Origin: Calothrix sp. NIES-2098
GTDB taxonomy: Bacteria > Cyanobacteriota > Cyanobacteriia > Cyanobacteriales > Nostocaceae
Length of the DNA: 64,000 nucleotides
Direction: 5' to 3'
Assembly: GCA_002368175.1 (NCBI GenBank)
Contig: AP018172.1
Coordinates: forward strand, 6,451,001-6,515,000
Part shown: one piece after another, positions 24,265 through 33,781 of the stretch
How the letters are laid out: the number at the start of each line of letters is the position of its first letter
Position numbering within the stretch: position 1 is the stretch's first letter
Position numbers and translations under genes: made by a program
The notes under the pieces: model-generated
What the model was told of the DNA's origin: nothing
Databases searched by the model: none
Seen by the model: the letters and a program-made list of their open reading frames with translations, nothing else

Positions 24265-27090
24265 TTAAGGACGTGGCAGTATGCGCCGTTCGCCGTAACG
24301 CAATAACCTTTCAATCGTTGCCAAACGATTCTCCCAAACTTTGACTTGATAAGGATTTTCCATAGCCTCCTGGCTCATCCAAGTTCTAAATTGAGCCTGG
24401 AATCGAGTTAGCGTAGCTTTTGCTGTGACGAACTTACTGGCAGAAGGTGAGGCTGCAAGCTGATTTAAAGCATTTTGTAAAACTTGTGCTTGATTGTTAA
24501 ACTCGGAAATAGTTGTTGCAGGCATCTGCATTTGGTCGTTTTGCAAAATAAACTTCCATTCACGTTGCAAAGCAGTATAACGAACGGCAGCAGTTTGAAA
24601 AGGTTTGCGGTGTGGAATCGGTTCGTTAGTTGTCGGTTGCACCTTACCTTGGGTATTAGTGAAAAGTTTTTGTAACTCGTTGTTCAAATTTTCTGCTGCA
24701 AAAAGGGCGTAACCGCTAACTGGTAAGTCCCTGACTAGTTGCAATTGATCGAAGGCTCCGACGGCTGGCAAGGAAAGCAAGCGAATTCCTGGTACTAATA
24801 AAGTTGCGCCTAATTTTGTGGAAGCAATCCAAGGTTGTGCGAGTCTTTGGAAGCGAGGAGTGTCCAAGGCGTAAGTCATAGGCACAATTAAATCTATATC
24901 TCCTTGTCTAGCCCAAACTTCCCAGTGCTGTTGGATCTTCTGAATGCGTTCTAATTCTGGTAGGGGAAATACGGCAACGGACATAATTAAATTTGGTCGC
25001 TTTTGCCGCAACTTTTGTGAAAGTTGATCCACAAAAGTATTAACTTGTTCGGTACGGAATGCTGTCCATTTTTGCCACAAATCGCGATCGCTAGGAGAAA
25101 TTTTCAACGGATCTACGCCTGTAAGTTGTTGAAACTGCTCTCTTGCTGCTTTTCCGTAGCCGTAAGTTCTACCTGCGGCTGGGTCTTGGAAAGGATAGCG
25201 AATGTAGTCTAATTGAAGCCCATCTACTTGATAGTGAGTGACAATCTCTTCGTACAGCTTCATTAAGTACTCGCGCAATTCGGGATTAGCTTGATCGAAG
25301 AATGGCTTAGTTTGACCAACCGGAATCATGTTGCCACGATTATCGTAGTTTGCCCAATCAGGATGAGCCGCCAGCACTGGCCCTGGATAATCAGGTTTGA
25401 CGTTAATTACTTCATTGTGGCGCTGATTGCCAGCGGCGAACACCCAAACCCAAGCGTGTAATTCCATACCTCTGGCATGAGCTAACTTGACTGCTGCTGC
25501 CAAAGGGTCCCAACCGCGAATTAAGGGGTTTTGTTGCGGTGCAACTTGGCTGGGATAAATGGGATAACTCGCGTTGACGGTTTCAAAAAATACTGTGTTA
25601 ATTCCTGCTTGTGCTAGTCGGTCAAAAACTTGCGCTAGTCCCTGTTCGCTACCAGCACGGACAATTGTCCCCCGATCTAACCACACCGACCGAATTTCTG
25701 GTTGAGCTAATTTGCGATCGAGGGGAAACTGCTTCCACAAACTGGCTTTAGCTGTTAACCACTGCTGACGAGCTAGAGCATAGTTTTTTTGGGCAATTAA
25801 CTGCGGTAAGTTTTTGGCAATTTCCCTCGCCTTGGCGATCGCTTGTGCCGTATCTGGGATTTGCACGCCAGATCTGCTGGCAACTAAGCTGGTACGATCC
25901 ACTTTCAGCGCTTGGGTGTTACCAATTAACGCTTCTGCGTTGCCAGAGTCAGAAGCTGCGGCAGCTAAATGGGCACTTTCGACTCTGCCAATGAGATGTT
26001 CTAGCTCATTCTGGAGAGCGATCGCTTCGTTGCTACCAATCGGCGCGTTAGAGTTGGGTACAACATCCAAACGTACTGCTTGTTCTAGTTGGTCAATCGG
26101 CTCTTGCGGATTTGGGGACGTAACATTTGTAACTGGTTTTGCTTGGGATGCAGTAGCGATCGCTGCTGGTAATTGCCGAGTCTGAGGTTTGGAATTAACA
26201 GTAGTTGTAGGAATTTTAGGTTGTGTGTTTTGCGGCGGCAGTTTTGGTTTTATAGCTTGTAAAATCGTTGGCGAAAAAACTGCTTGTGGTTGAGGAGTTT
26301 TAGCTGCAACTGCCACTGAAGTCGAACAAGCTGGCGAACCGCCTTCTATTTTCCTACTCGCACTCGGCGGTAATTTCATATAACGCTCGATAGAAGCTTT
26401 TAACCAAGCATTATCTACATCTGCTGTTGTAACTGCATCTACACCCCAGCGCCAGCCCAAAAACGTAGAATGATCGGTTGTCACAACTGCTGCCGGATTA
26501 TCTTTGGCATTCCAAACAGCAGCTGGTGTACTAAAGTTATCTGGTACTACCACACCGCCATGCACTTTACCAAACATTTGGTCTTGGTTGCCCAATCCCG
26601 GTGGCAGCGGGGTTTTGGCTGGTTGCAGCTGTTGTGTATTACCGAGACTGAATCCCCAATAACCTCCTAACAGCGTGCGCAACAACTGCCGTACACCTGG
26701 GGCTGACAAACTACCTGCCGGGCCGCTGGCAATCAAGCGCCCGCCTTTACTCATCCATTCTTCTAAGGCGATCGCTTGTGCTGGTGTTAATGTCTCTACA
26801 TTAGGCAAAAATAATACCCGGCGATCGCCCCAATCTGCCGGACTCCTAACCGCATCTAGCGGGATCACACAATACTTCACCCCAGCTGCCTGCAAGCGGT
26901 TTGTGATGCCTGTCCATTGATTAGTATTATCTTGGCTATAGACTATGCTCAATACAGGTTCTTCATCTGCGGCTATTGCTGGTAAAATAGCCAAACTATT
27001 TAATAGTAGAAATTGCAAATTAAAAATGAAGAATCCGGTTTTTTTAATTTTTAATTTTAATTTGGTAATGCGGTCTTCCTGATTCTTCAC
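24265..27090 (-). CDS. Secreted GH10-like (GHL10/DUF187) family hydrolase
   Basis: 941 residues. N-terminal hydrophobic segment (about 18-40) ending LPAIAADEEP looks like a signal peptide. A glutaminase/trimerisation-like N-domain (LSIVYSQDNTNQWTGITNRL) precedes a low-complexity Pro/Thr/Gln linker (about 250-350) and a helical segment. The GHL10 barrel starts near 460 (IRSVWLDRGTIVRAGSEQGL; INTVFFETVNASYPIYPS; ELHAWVWVFAAGN; VDGLQLDYIRYPF; LIVPMTYALD), and a C-terminal helical domain closes it. PF02638 proteins are putative glycoside hydrolases, probably acting on cell-envelope glycan. The GTG start at 27090 lies in repeat-like AT-rich DNA, so the first 20 residues are uncertain. Confidence 0.82.
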   Translation of the reverse strand: MKNQEDRITKLKLKIKKTGFFIFNLQFLLLNSLAILPAIAADEEPVLSIVYSQDNTNQWTGITNRLQAAGVKYCVIPLDAVRSPADWGDRRVLFLPNVETLTPAQAIALEEWMSKGGRLIASGPAGSLSAPGVRQLLRTLLGGYWGFSLGNTQQLQPAKTPLPPGLGNQDQMFGKVHGGVVVPDNFSTPAAVWNAKDNPAAVVTTDHSTFLGWRWGVDAVTTADVDNAWLKASIERYMKLPPSASRKIEGGSPACSTSVAVAAKTPQPQAVFSPTILQAIKPKLPPQNTQPKIPTTTVNSKPQTRQLPAAIATASQAKPVTNVTSPNPQEPIDQLEQAVRLDVVPNSNAPIGSNEAIALQNELEHLIGRVESAHLAAAASDSGNAEALIGNTQALKVDRTSLVASRSGVQIPDTAQAIAKAREIAKNLPQLIAQKNYALARQQWLTAKASLWKQFPLDRKLAQPEIRSVWLDRGTIVRAGSEQGLAQVFDRLAQAGINTVFFETVNASYPIYPSQVAPQQNPLIRGWDPLAAAVKLAHARGMELHAWVWVFAAGNQRHNEVINVKPDYPGPVLAAHPDWANYDNRGNMIPVGQTKPFFDQANPELREYLMKLYEEIVTHYQVDGLQLDYIRYPFQDPAAGRTYGYGKAAREQFQQLTGVDPLKISPSDRDLWQKWTAFRTEQVNTFVDQLSQKLRQKRPNLIMSVAVFPLPELERIQKIQQHWEVWARQGDIDLIVPMTYALDTPRFQRLAQPWIASTKLGATLLVPGIRLLSLPAVGAFDQLQLVRDLPVSGYALFAAENLNNELQKLFTNTQGKVQPTTNEPIPHRKPFQTAAVRYTALQREWKFILQNDQMQMPATTISEFNNQAQVLQNALNQLAASPSASKFVTAKATLTRFQAQFRTWMSQEAMENPYQVKVWENRLATIERLLRYGERRILPRP

Positions 27091-27301
27091 TCCTCACTCC
27101 TCACTTTATTAGTTATTTGTCAACAGTTAATTTTTAACTGCTAATAGTTGTTTTTTATACTTCGCAATATTTATTTCAGACTGGGCTGGTTTATGTATCA
27201 CCCACACTTGGGTGAAACCAATCCACAATTACCAAATTTTAAATCTTAGATGATATTTCAATCCAAAATCATTGGATTTTTAAATCTCTATTACTTTGCC
27301 G

Positions 27302-28624
27302 TTAAGCAATACAGGTATTGATTAATTCTTCAATTCCTGCTACTGGGAAAATTTTTGTTCCTAGTTTGCTGGCGACTTCTTCAATACTCATATCATCTAA
27401 AAATATTAATTCACCATGTTTAAGCATGACATTTGGCAGCAAAATTCCATCACCTAAATCTTGCCCTTGTAAATTTAAAAGTAGATCGTGCCCTGTTAAT
27501 AAGCCTGTAACGCTAATATTCTGTCCCCAATAGTCGCTAGATAGAGCGCGCATATTTACCTGCAAACCCGCAACAGCATTTAACTGTTTGAGAATTGGTT
27601 GAAACGCTTTCTCTACTGCATTACCTACTACCCAAGTTAATTTTTTCTTGGGAGATATTTTAGTTGGTAGCGATCTGGCAGCTTGCTCAAATTGCTTGAG
27701 AAACAATCGAATGGAACCAACGCCATTATCGATTTGAGGATATTCTTCATATTCAGCTTCACTAGGCAATTCTTCACCAGCAATTAAAAACCACTCATCG
27801 GCTAACCAGACAACGCTAGAACCGAACTTTTGACGAAATTCTAAAGAGAGCGATCGCACTTGGGAAATCACTTCTTGAGCTTTCTCTGGGGTTACAGGAA
27901 TCAGTTCGTCTTGTTCGGGACGAAACCGTGTTAATCCCACGGGTACAACAGCTACTGATGCGACTGTCGATACTTCCCCAGTATAAAAGGACGCTAAATC
28001 CCGTAGTGTTTGTTCCAAATGTGAGCCATCATTTATACCGGGACAAACCACAACCTGAGCGTGAATTTGCAGCCTTCTGGCTTGAAACCACTTTAATTGT
28101 TGCAAAATTTGTCCAGCACGGGGATTTTTGAGCAACCTAGTTCTCACTTCCGGTTCTGTAGCGTGGACAGAAACATATAAAGGTGACAAGCGCATTTGTT
28201 CAATCCGCTGCCATTCGCGTTCTGGTAAATTAGTCAGAGTTAAATAGGAGCCATATAAAAAGCTCAAACGGTAATCGTCATCTTTAAAGTACAAGCTAGA
28301 ACGCTTACCGGGTGGTTGTTGGTCAATAAAGCAAAACGGGCAATGATTATTGCACTGAATTAAAGCATCAAATAGAGCAGATTCAAATTCTAACCCTAAG
28401 TCTTCGTCATAATCTTTTTCAATTTCTAGATGATGGGTTTTGCCAGCAGCATCTAAAACTTCTAATTCTAGAACTTCATCAGCACATAAATATTGATAAT
28501 CAATCAAATCACGGGGAGGTGTACCGTTGATTGCAACGATCGCATCTCCTGCTTCAAAACCGATCTCAGCGGCAATGGAATCTGGTAATACTTTGCTAAT
28601 TCGGGCAGGACGGATTGTACTCAT
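27302..28624 (-). CDS. PDZ-DUF512 iron-sulfur protein (TIGR03279-like)
   Basis: 440 residues. The N-terminal PDZ-like segment (RISKVLPDSIAAEIGFEAGD, then AIVAINGTPPRDLIDY) is followed by CNNHCPFCFIDQ, a CxxxCxxC motif like that of radical-SAM proteins. DUF512 occupies the C-terminal half (VVWLADEWFLIAGEELPSEA; TGLLTGHDLL; GDGILLPNVMLKHGE). The family is known in cyanobacteria and some anaerobes; its reaction is undefined. It follows uppP on the same strand, separated by 90 bp containing a 14-bp perfect inverted repeat, so co-transcription is uncertain. Confidence 0.88.
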   Translation of the reverse strand: MSTIRPARISKVLPDSIAAEIGFEAGDAIVAINGTPPRDLIDYQYLCADEVLELEVLDAAGKTHHLEIEKDYDEDLGLEFESALFDALIQCNNHCPFCFIDQQPPGKRSSLYFKDDDYRLSFLYGSYLTLTNLPEREWQRIEQMRLSPLYVSVHATEPEVRTRLLKNPRAGQILQQLKWFQARRLQIHAQVVVCPGINDGSHLEQTLRDLASFYTGEVSTVASVAVVPVGLTRFRPEQDELIPVTPEKAQEVISQVRSLSLEFRQKFGSSVVWLADEWFLIAGEELPSEAEYEEYPQIDNGVGSIRLFLKQFEQAARSLPTKISPKKKLTWVVGNAVEKAFQPILKQLNAVAGLQVNMRALSSDYWGQNISVTGLLTGHDLLLNLQGQDLGDGILLPNVMLKHGELIFLDDMSIEEVASKLGTKIFPVAGIEELINTCIA

Positions 28625-28709
28625 GGGTCATTGGGTATTTGTCATTGGTCAGTTGTCATTTGTCATTGGTCTTTTGCTTGAGACAAAGGACTAAAGACAA
28701 ATGACAACT
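28625..28709. repeat. GTCATTTGTCATTGGTC-type repeat with perfect inverted repeat
   Basis: Tandem degenerate GTCATTGGTC / GTCATTTGTC units fill 28625-28671. AGTTGTCATTTGTC (28651-28664) is perfectly complementary to GACAAATGACAACT (28696-28709), leaving a 31-nt loop. It is placed between uppP and the DUF512 gene. Confidence 0.75.
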
Positions 28710-28714
28710 AACTA

Positions 28715-29674
28715 TTAACTATTCTTCAACAAACCAGCACCGATCGACCCCAGTATTAATACACCAAATGCTAATCGATACCAAATAAATACCCAAGTAC
28801 TTCTGGTTTTCAGGAAGCGTAGTAACCCGGCGATCGCAATATAGGAAAATATTGTGGCAGAAATCACTCCCACAACTAAGGGAAGTATTGCTGCACTACT
28901 TAATCCTTCTCCTAAAACATCTTTTAACTCGACTAACCCCGCTAGGGTAATGGCGGGAATACCTAGCAAAAACGAAAACCTAGCTGCGGTTTCCCGTTCC
29001 AATCCCATAAATAATCCCCCTGTCAGAGTAGAACCAGAACGAGATACGCCAGGGATTAATGCCAAACATTGCGCTAAACCCATCAATAAGCCATCGTTCA
29101 TGGTCAGTTTTTCAAAGTTACGCTGGCGCTTACCTAGTTGTTCAGCCAATCCCAGTAACAGCGACATAACTATCGAAGCAACAGCGATCGCGCCTAAGCT
29201 TCTAATGGGAGAATTATCAAAATCGGGGATAAACTTTTTGATTAACAGTCCAAAGAAGATAATCGGCAAAGTACCCAAAATTATGCCTAGGGCTAGCCGT
29301 AGGTCGTAGTTATCGTAATCTTTACGAGCGATCGCTGTTGCCGATCCTTGAACAATTCGCGCCAAGTCTGCCCAGAAGTACCACAACACAGCGGCAATAC
29401 TACCTAGTTGAATAATTGCTGTAAAAGCTACCCCAGGATCGCCCCAACCCAGAACTACAGGCACAACTTTTAAATGGGCTGTGCTACTAATCGGTAAGAA
29501 TTCTGTTATTCCTTGGACGAATCCTAAAATAATCGCTTGGAAAATATTCATTTGTTGTACGCCCTCACCTGCTGGATTAGGCTGGGCGCTGAGAACTTGA
29601 AGCGGAAATGCCGCTACTGAGGCTGTAGCAGATGCCGCACTTAAGATGAAGAACCATCGATGTTTAAATAGAGC
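28715..29674 (-). CDS. uppP: Undecaprenyl-diphosphatase UppP (BacA)
   Basis: 319 residues, multi-pass membrane protein. It dephosphorylates undecaprenyl pyrophosphate to recycle the lipid carrier for peptidoglycan and surface glycans. Signature segments are ILGFVQGITEFLPISSTAHL near 52 and ALIPGVSRSGSTLTGGLFMG near 206, with PGVSRSG carrying family catalytic residues. ATG at 29674 has AGGT 8 nt upstream and adds a hydrophobic leader before the usual MNIFQAIILG start (Met at 29554), which remains an alternative. The frame beyond 29674 begins with TTG. Confidence 0.93.
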   Translation of the reverse strand, partial: ALFKHRWFFILSAASATASVAAFPLQVLSAQPNPAGEGVQQMNIFQAIILGFVQGITEFLPISSTAHLKVVPVVLGWGDPGVAFTAIIQLGSIAAVLWYFWADLARIVQGSATAIARKDYDNYDLRLALGIILGTLPIIFFGLLIKKFIPDFDNSPIRSLGAIAVASIVMSLLLGLAEQLGKRQRNFEKLTMNDGLLMGLAQCLALIPGVSRSGSTLTGGLFMGLERETAARFSFLLGIPAITLAGLVELKDVLGEGLSSAAILPLVVGVISATIFSYIAIAGLLRFLKTRSTWVFIWYRLAFGVLILGSIGAGLLKNS

Positions 29675-30040
29675 CATTACTGTACCTGCGATCGCTGATA
29701 TTACAACCAATTAAACAAACACAGACTGAGAGAACTTGCCAGGAAAATAACTAAGAATGATTCAGGTTGTCTTTCTCTCCCCAAAAAGGCGCGCCATTAA
29801 TTTACCATCCTCCGTTTCAGAGAGTACCTGACACGCCCTAGAGTTTCTCAGAAATAGATGACGCCTTAACTACAATCTTTTAAATTTTTTGTGACCCACC
29901 AACATCAGATCGGTTTGTATTCGATCGGTAACATCTCAAAAATCTAGGTAAAAACAAGCTATGATAAATATGCCCCTGGGGGGGATTTGTAGCTGTGTTA
30001 TCTTAAGTAAGATAAAGTTTAGTAACAATTATTAAAAACA
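29675..30040. other. Divergent intergenic region
   Basis: Between uppP (minus) and the DUF3120 gene (plus). A C-rich/G-rich tract CCCCTGGGGGGGA at 29971-29983 and a few weak inverted repeats are present. No gene seen. Confidence 0.4.
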
Positions 30041-30820
30041 TTGATTAATAATACATTGTCCTCATACAGTACTTCTACGGCCTCTATAGCTACTGAATTG
30101 CATTCCACTGACACGGGGCAAAAAGCCATCAGTGAATTGGAATCTACACTTTCTCACTCTCCTAATCTGCCAATATCTTCATCATCTCCACAAGCTTGGC
30201 TAGTCTTAGCAGCGGCGGTGTTTTTAGTATCTGTCCCAGTGTTTGTAGAAGCACCGCTAGTGCGATCGCTGCCAAGTGTAAGTTTGGCAATGACAGGATT
30301 ATGGGTGTGGCTGAGTTTTAAGTTAATGTCACGTCCTGCTACTTATATTTGGGGTGATTTGCTGTTGGGTTTCAGCTGGAGTTGGCTGGCCGGAGGAATT
30401 TACTGGGGATGGTTACGTTGGGAACCCCTATGGCATTTGCCAGTAGAATCTATCGGCTTACCCTTTGCCTGTTGGTGTCTAGTGCGGAATTGGGGCAAAG
30501 TCGGTAACTGGTTTTATTTAGGTTCTTTATTCGGTACAGTCTTAACCGATGTGTATTTTTATTTAGTAGATTTAATGCCCTATTGGCGGCAAATTATGCA
30601 GGTGGAGCCTGAGAATATTGCACCAATCTTACAAACTGCTGTCATTCAAGTTCAAACGCCTTGGGGTCAAGCTTGGGCAGTGATTCTCGCTTCAGCACTT
30701 TTAAGCATTGGGATTTTACCTTTACGCTCCAAACAAAGACATTGGTATGCCTTTAGCGGCGCAGTTTTAAGCACAATTTTGGTAGATAGCTTATTTTTAT
30801 TAGCGGCGGTTTTGGCTTAA
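30041..30820 (+). CDS. DUF3120-like cyanobacterial membrane protein
   Basis: 259 residues. About 50 polar Ser/Thr-rich residues are followed by six or so hydrophobic segments (WLVLAAAVFLVSVPVFVEAP; LLLGFSWSWLAGGIYWGW; WFYLGSLFGTVLTDVYFYLV; AVILASALLSIGILPL; LSTILVDSLFLLAAVLA). The SPQAWLVLAAAVFLVSVPVF start of the membrane part and the VEAPLVR motif match cyanobacteria-restricted DUF3120. Function unknown. There is no ATG before the membrane region; TTG at 30041 (or TTG at 30056) is the likely start. psbU follows 475 bp downstream on the same strand. Confidence 0.75.
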   Translation: MINNTLSSYSTSTASIATELHSTDTGQKAISELESTLSHSPNLPISSSSPQAWLVLAAAVFLVSVPVFVEAPLVRSLPSVSLAMTGLWVWLSFKLMSRPATYIWGDLLLGFSWSWLAGGIYWGWLRWEPLWHLPVESIGLPFACWCLVRNWGKVGNWFYLGSLFGTVLTDVYFYLVDLMPYWRQIMQVEPENIAPILQTAVIQVQTPWGQAWAVILASALLSIGILPLRSKQRHWYAFSGAVLSTILVDSLFLLAAVLA

Positions 30821-31295
30821 GAATTTGATGTGTAATCCCAAAACCTTAACAATGGGTCATGGAGCATTGGTTAATAGTCGATAGGCAAGGATCAAAGTTT
30901 AACCAACTCTTCCTTCTGCTCTCTCCCTCATTTGCTTTTGCACCCTCAATCCTGCTCCTGGGCATTTAGGGAAAAATCCTTCAGTTCGCTACCTCTGGTT
31001 GTCCTCTTGCAAGGATAACTTTAAAAAAGTTTTTGCAAAACTGTCATCAAACCTAGTAACAGTAAATATTGTGGTTATTAATAAGCTGTATATTAGTTTC
31101 TGATGACTGCTGTGTGTTGATTAAGCAAACAGTTCTTAATCAAGGGTCACAGGTCAAAGGTCACAAGTCAGAGTTCAAAGCTCAAAAGCTTTTGAACTAT
31201 GGACTGTTGACTATAGACTATGGCCTAGGGACTTTTGACATCTGTTAGCTTAAAACTTTTTTGATTTCAGTTTGATGGAAAGAGGTAGAAAAATC
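30821..31295. other. Intergenic region upstream of psbU
   Basis: Holds the psbU promoter. Repeat-like GGTCACAGGTCAAAGGTCAC DNA fills about 31136-31235, including inverted repeat AGTTCAAAGCT / AGCTTTTGAACT at 31172-31198. No other gene seen. Confidence 0.45.
31136..31235. repeat. GTCA-type degenerate tandem repeat upstream of psbU
   Basis: Runs of GGTCACA / GGTCAAA / AAGTCAG followed by GGACTGTTGACTATAGACTA. It is the same class as the repeats at 28625, 45693 and 51285. An internal near-perfect hairpin lies at 31172-31198. Confidence 0.55.
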
Positions 31296-31724
31296 GTGAA
31301 AGGATTGGTGCGTTTATTAACAGTGTTTAGCTTGTTGCTTGGTAGTTGGGGATGGCTGGGAACTACTCAGATAGCCCAAGCTGCCAGTTTCAATAGCATG
31401 ACTTTTCCTCAAGTCCCAGTTCTGGCAATTGAGCGTCAGAATCGGGCAGACGCTAAATTAGCTACGGAATTTGGTAAAAAAATCGATTTGAACAATACCA
31501 ACGTCCGCGCTTTTCAACAGTATCCAGGTCTGTATCCTACCCTAGCTAAGAAAATTATCAAGAATGCTCCTTACCAAAAGGTAGAGGATGTTCTCGACCT
31601 TCCAGGATTAAGCGATCGCCAAAAACAAACTTTGCAAGCCAACTTAGAGAAATTTACAGTCACAGAACTAGAACCTGCCTTCAACGAGGGAGACGATCGC
31701 TTTAACAACGGTATCTATAGATAA
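31296..31724 (+). CDS. psbU: Photosystem II 12 kDa extrinsic protein PsbU
   Basis: 142 residues from GTG at 31296. Signal peptide MKGLVRLLTVFSLLLGSWGW to TTQIAQA gives thylakoid-lumen export. The mature part carries NRADAKLATEFGKKIDLNNT, NVRAFQQYPGLYPTLAKKII and VEDVLDLPGLSDRQKQTLQA, ending DDRFNNGIYR. PsbU binds the lumenal side of PSII and stabilises the Mn cluster together with PsbO and PsbV. GTG fits the usual MKGLVRLL start of Nostoc-type PsbU; the in-frame ATG at 31275 adds seven residues and cannot be excluded. Terminator at 31753. Confidence 0.97.
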   Translation: MKGLVRLLTVFSLLLGSWGWLGTTQIAQAASFNSMTFPQVPVLAIERQNRADAKLATEFGKKIDLNNTNVRAFQQYPGLYPTLAKKIIKNAPYQKVEDVLDLPGLSDRQKQTLQANLEKFTVTELEPAFNEGDDRFNNGIYR

Positions 31725-31752
31725 CTGCAAGTTATCTTTAGTGAATAACAGC

Positions 31753-31783
31753 CTACTCCTTATCTGAAGGAGTAGCATTTTTA
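31753..31783 (+). terminator. Rho-independent terminator of psbU
   Basis: CTACTCCTT (31753-31761) / AAGGAGTAG (31767-31775), 5-nt loop, followed by CATTTTTAG. Lies 29 bp past the psbU stop. Confidence 0.85.
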
Positions 31784-31799
31784 GATTAGAGATGGGTAT

Positions 31800-31872
31800 A
31801 AGAAGACAAGGGAATAATTATCCCTCGTTTTCTTTTTCCCCTCTCCTCTTCTCCCACTTCTCCCCAAATCTC
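31800..31872. repeat. C/T-rich intergenic repeat before nadB
   Basis: Pyrimidine-rich DNA of the CCCCTCTCCTCTTCTCCCAC type lies directly upstream of the nadB TTG start and leaves little room for a normal ribosome site. Confidence 0.5.
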
Positions 31873-31877
31873 TTACC

Positions 31878-33557
31878 TTGCCTGAAATAGATATTCCCAG
31901 CCAGTTTGATGTCTTAGTAGTTGGTGCAGGTGCCGCAGGACTGTATACGGCACTTTGTCTACCCGAATCATTACGAGTTGGTTTAATTACCAAAGAGACA
32001 GTTTCTTTATCTGCCAGTGATTGGGCCCAAGGCGGCATTGCTGCTGCAATCGCCCCAGAAGATTCTCCTACTTTACACATTGAAGACACAATCCGAGCCG
32101 GGGCTGGCTTGTGTGACAAAGCGGCGGTAGAATTCCTCGCGCAACACGCTCCTAGCTGTATTCAATCTCTGGTGAATTTGGGTGTAGCTTTTGACCGTCA
32201 TGGTAATGCTTTGGCTTTAACTTTAGAAGCTGCCCACTCTCGCAACCGCGTTCTCCATGCCGCTGACACCACAGGTAGAGAAGTTACTACCACTCTTACC
32301 GCCCAGGTATTGCGACGCCCAAATATTCAAGTAATCCAGCAGGCTTTAGCTTTGAGTTTGTGGATAGAACCGCAAAGCAATAGCTGTCAAGGAATTAGTT
32401 TATTTTATCAAGGCGAAATAAGTTGGATTAAAGCTGGTGCTGTAGTACTAGCTACTGGTGGTGGTGGCCAGGTATTTGCTCAAACTACTAACCCGGCTGT
32501 GAGTACAGGGGATGGAGTAGCCATAGCTGCCCGTGCAGGCGCTATCCTCCGCGACTTAGAATTTGTACAATTTCATCCTACTGCTCTCACCAAACCAGGG
32601 AGCGATCGCTTTTTGATCAGTGAAGCCGTGCGTGGTGAGGGCGCACACCTCGTTGACAATGAAGGGCGGCGTTTTGTCTTTGACTACCATCCAGCGGGAG
32701 AACTTGCACCTCGCGATGTAGTTAGTCGAGCCATTTTTAGTCATTTGCAACGTACCGCAGCCGATCCTGCTACTGCCCATGTCTGGTTAGACATGCGCCC
32801 CATCCCCCCGGAAAAGATTCGTCATCGCTTTCCTAACATCATCAAAGTTTGTCAACATTGGGGTATTGATGTCTTTATAGAACCTATTCCTGTTGCCCCT
32901 GCTGCCCATTATTGGATGGGTGGAATTGTTGCAGATTTAATGAATCGCACAAATATTCCTGGTTTATATGCTGTCGGCGAAACTGCCAGTACTGGAGTGC
33001 ATGGGGCAAATCGGTTAGCAAGTAATTCTCTTTTAGAATGTATTGTATTTGGCGCACAGATGGCAAATATTAATCTGCGTGTTGCTGAGTTAGATGCAGA
33101 GTTGCCTATGTTGCCATTACGGGAATTTCACAGTGATGTTAGCGAGTGGCAAAGACAGCAAGCACAAATAGAAACACTGCGACAGAAGTTACCGCGTCTA
33201 GTTTGGCAAAGTGCTGGTATTTGTCGATCGCAATCAGGATTAGAGGCAGCGATCGCCACTGTTGAATCTTGGCAGAAAGACTTTGCTGTCTTACCTTTGA
33301 GTAAATTTCTTCTATCTTTAAAAGCAGCAGAACCAGCTCGTTTAAATCTACCAGATGTAGAACGGCAATTGCGACTTTGGGCAGAAACTCGTAATTTACT
33401 AGATGTGGCGGATTTAATTCTCAAAAGTGCTGTTTTTAGAACCGAAAGCCGAGGCGGACACTACCGCTTAGATTATCCAGAAACCGAATCTGATTGGCAA
33501 GCTCACACCCTTGTACAAAAAAATAATTGGTGGAAATCACCCATATTAAACTCTTGA
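31878..33557 (+). CDS. nadB: L-aspartate oxidase
   Basis: 559 residues. FAD-dependent oxidation of L-aspartate to iminoaspartate, first step of NAD biosynthesis, cytoplasmic. Dinucleotide fold VLVVGAGAAGLYTALCLP near 12; SASDWAQGGIAAAIAPEDSP; AHSRNRVLHAADTTGREVTT; VLATGGGGQVFAQTTNPAVS; EFVQFHPTAL; YWMGGIVADL and GVHGANRLASNSLLE are classic NadB/succinate-dehydrogenase flavoprotein motifs, with a C-terminal helical domain ending near RTESRGGHYRLDYP. Start is TTG at 31878; no ATG lies between the stop and the FAD motif. No neighbouring nadA or nadC. Confidence 0.95.
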   Translation: MPEIDIPSQFDVLVVGAGAAGLYTALCLPESLRVGLITKETVSLSASDWAQGGIAAAIAPEDSPTLHIEDTIRAGAGLCDKAAVEFLAQHAPSCIQSLVNLGVAFDRHGNALALTLEAAHSRNRVLHAADTTGREVTTTLTAQVLRRPNIQVIQQALALSLWIEPQSNSCQGISLFYQGEISWIKAGAVVLATGGGGQVFAQTTNPAVSTGDGVAIAARAGAILRDLEFVQFHPTALTKPGSDRFLISEAVRGEGAHLVDNEGRRFVFDYHPAGELAPRDVVSRAIFSHLQRTAADPATAHVWLDMRPIPPEKIRHRFPNIIKVCQHWGIDVFIEPIPVAPAAHYWMGGIVADLMNRTNIPGLYAVGETASTGVHGANRLASNSLLECIVFGAQMANINLRVAELDAELPMLPLREFHSDVSEWQRQQAQIETLRQKLPRLVWQSAGICRSQSGLEAAIATVESWQKDFAVLPLSKFLLSLKAAEPARLNLPDVERQLRLWAETRNLLDVADLILKSAVFRTESRGGHYRLDYPETESDWQAHTLVQKNNWWKSPILNS

Positions 33558-33781
33558 TTGTCCTCGTTTGAATCTAGAATTTAAGTCATCAATCTAAAAA
33601 TCTCTATCACTGGTAAAATAATTCTCCCCTGCTGCCTATCTGTAGCGATCTTAAAAGTGTGTTGTTAGTAGGGGGTAAAACAGTTTAGAATCAGCAACTA
33701 CTTAGACTTATACCGTCTGATGTCATGAATTTTTATAGTATAAATCCTTGTTCAGTATATTTTCTGTGAATTTTCCATATC

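Noticed and set aside
27086..27106. CACTCCTCACTCCTCAC-like stretch recalling the Yfr1 core
   Set aside because: The Yfr1 motif ACTCCTCACAC is not exact and there are no flanking stem-loops; fits the common C/T repeat class instead.
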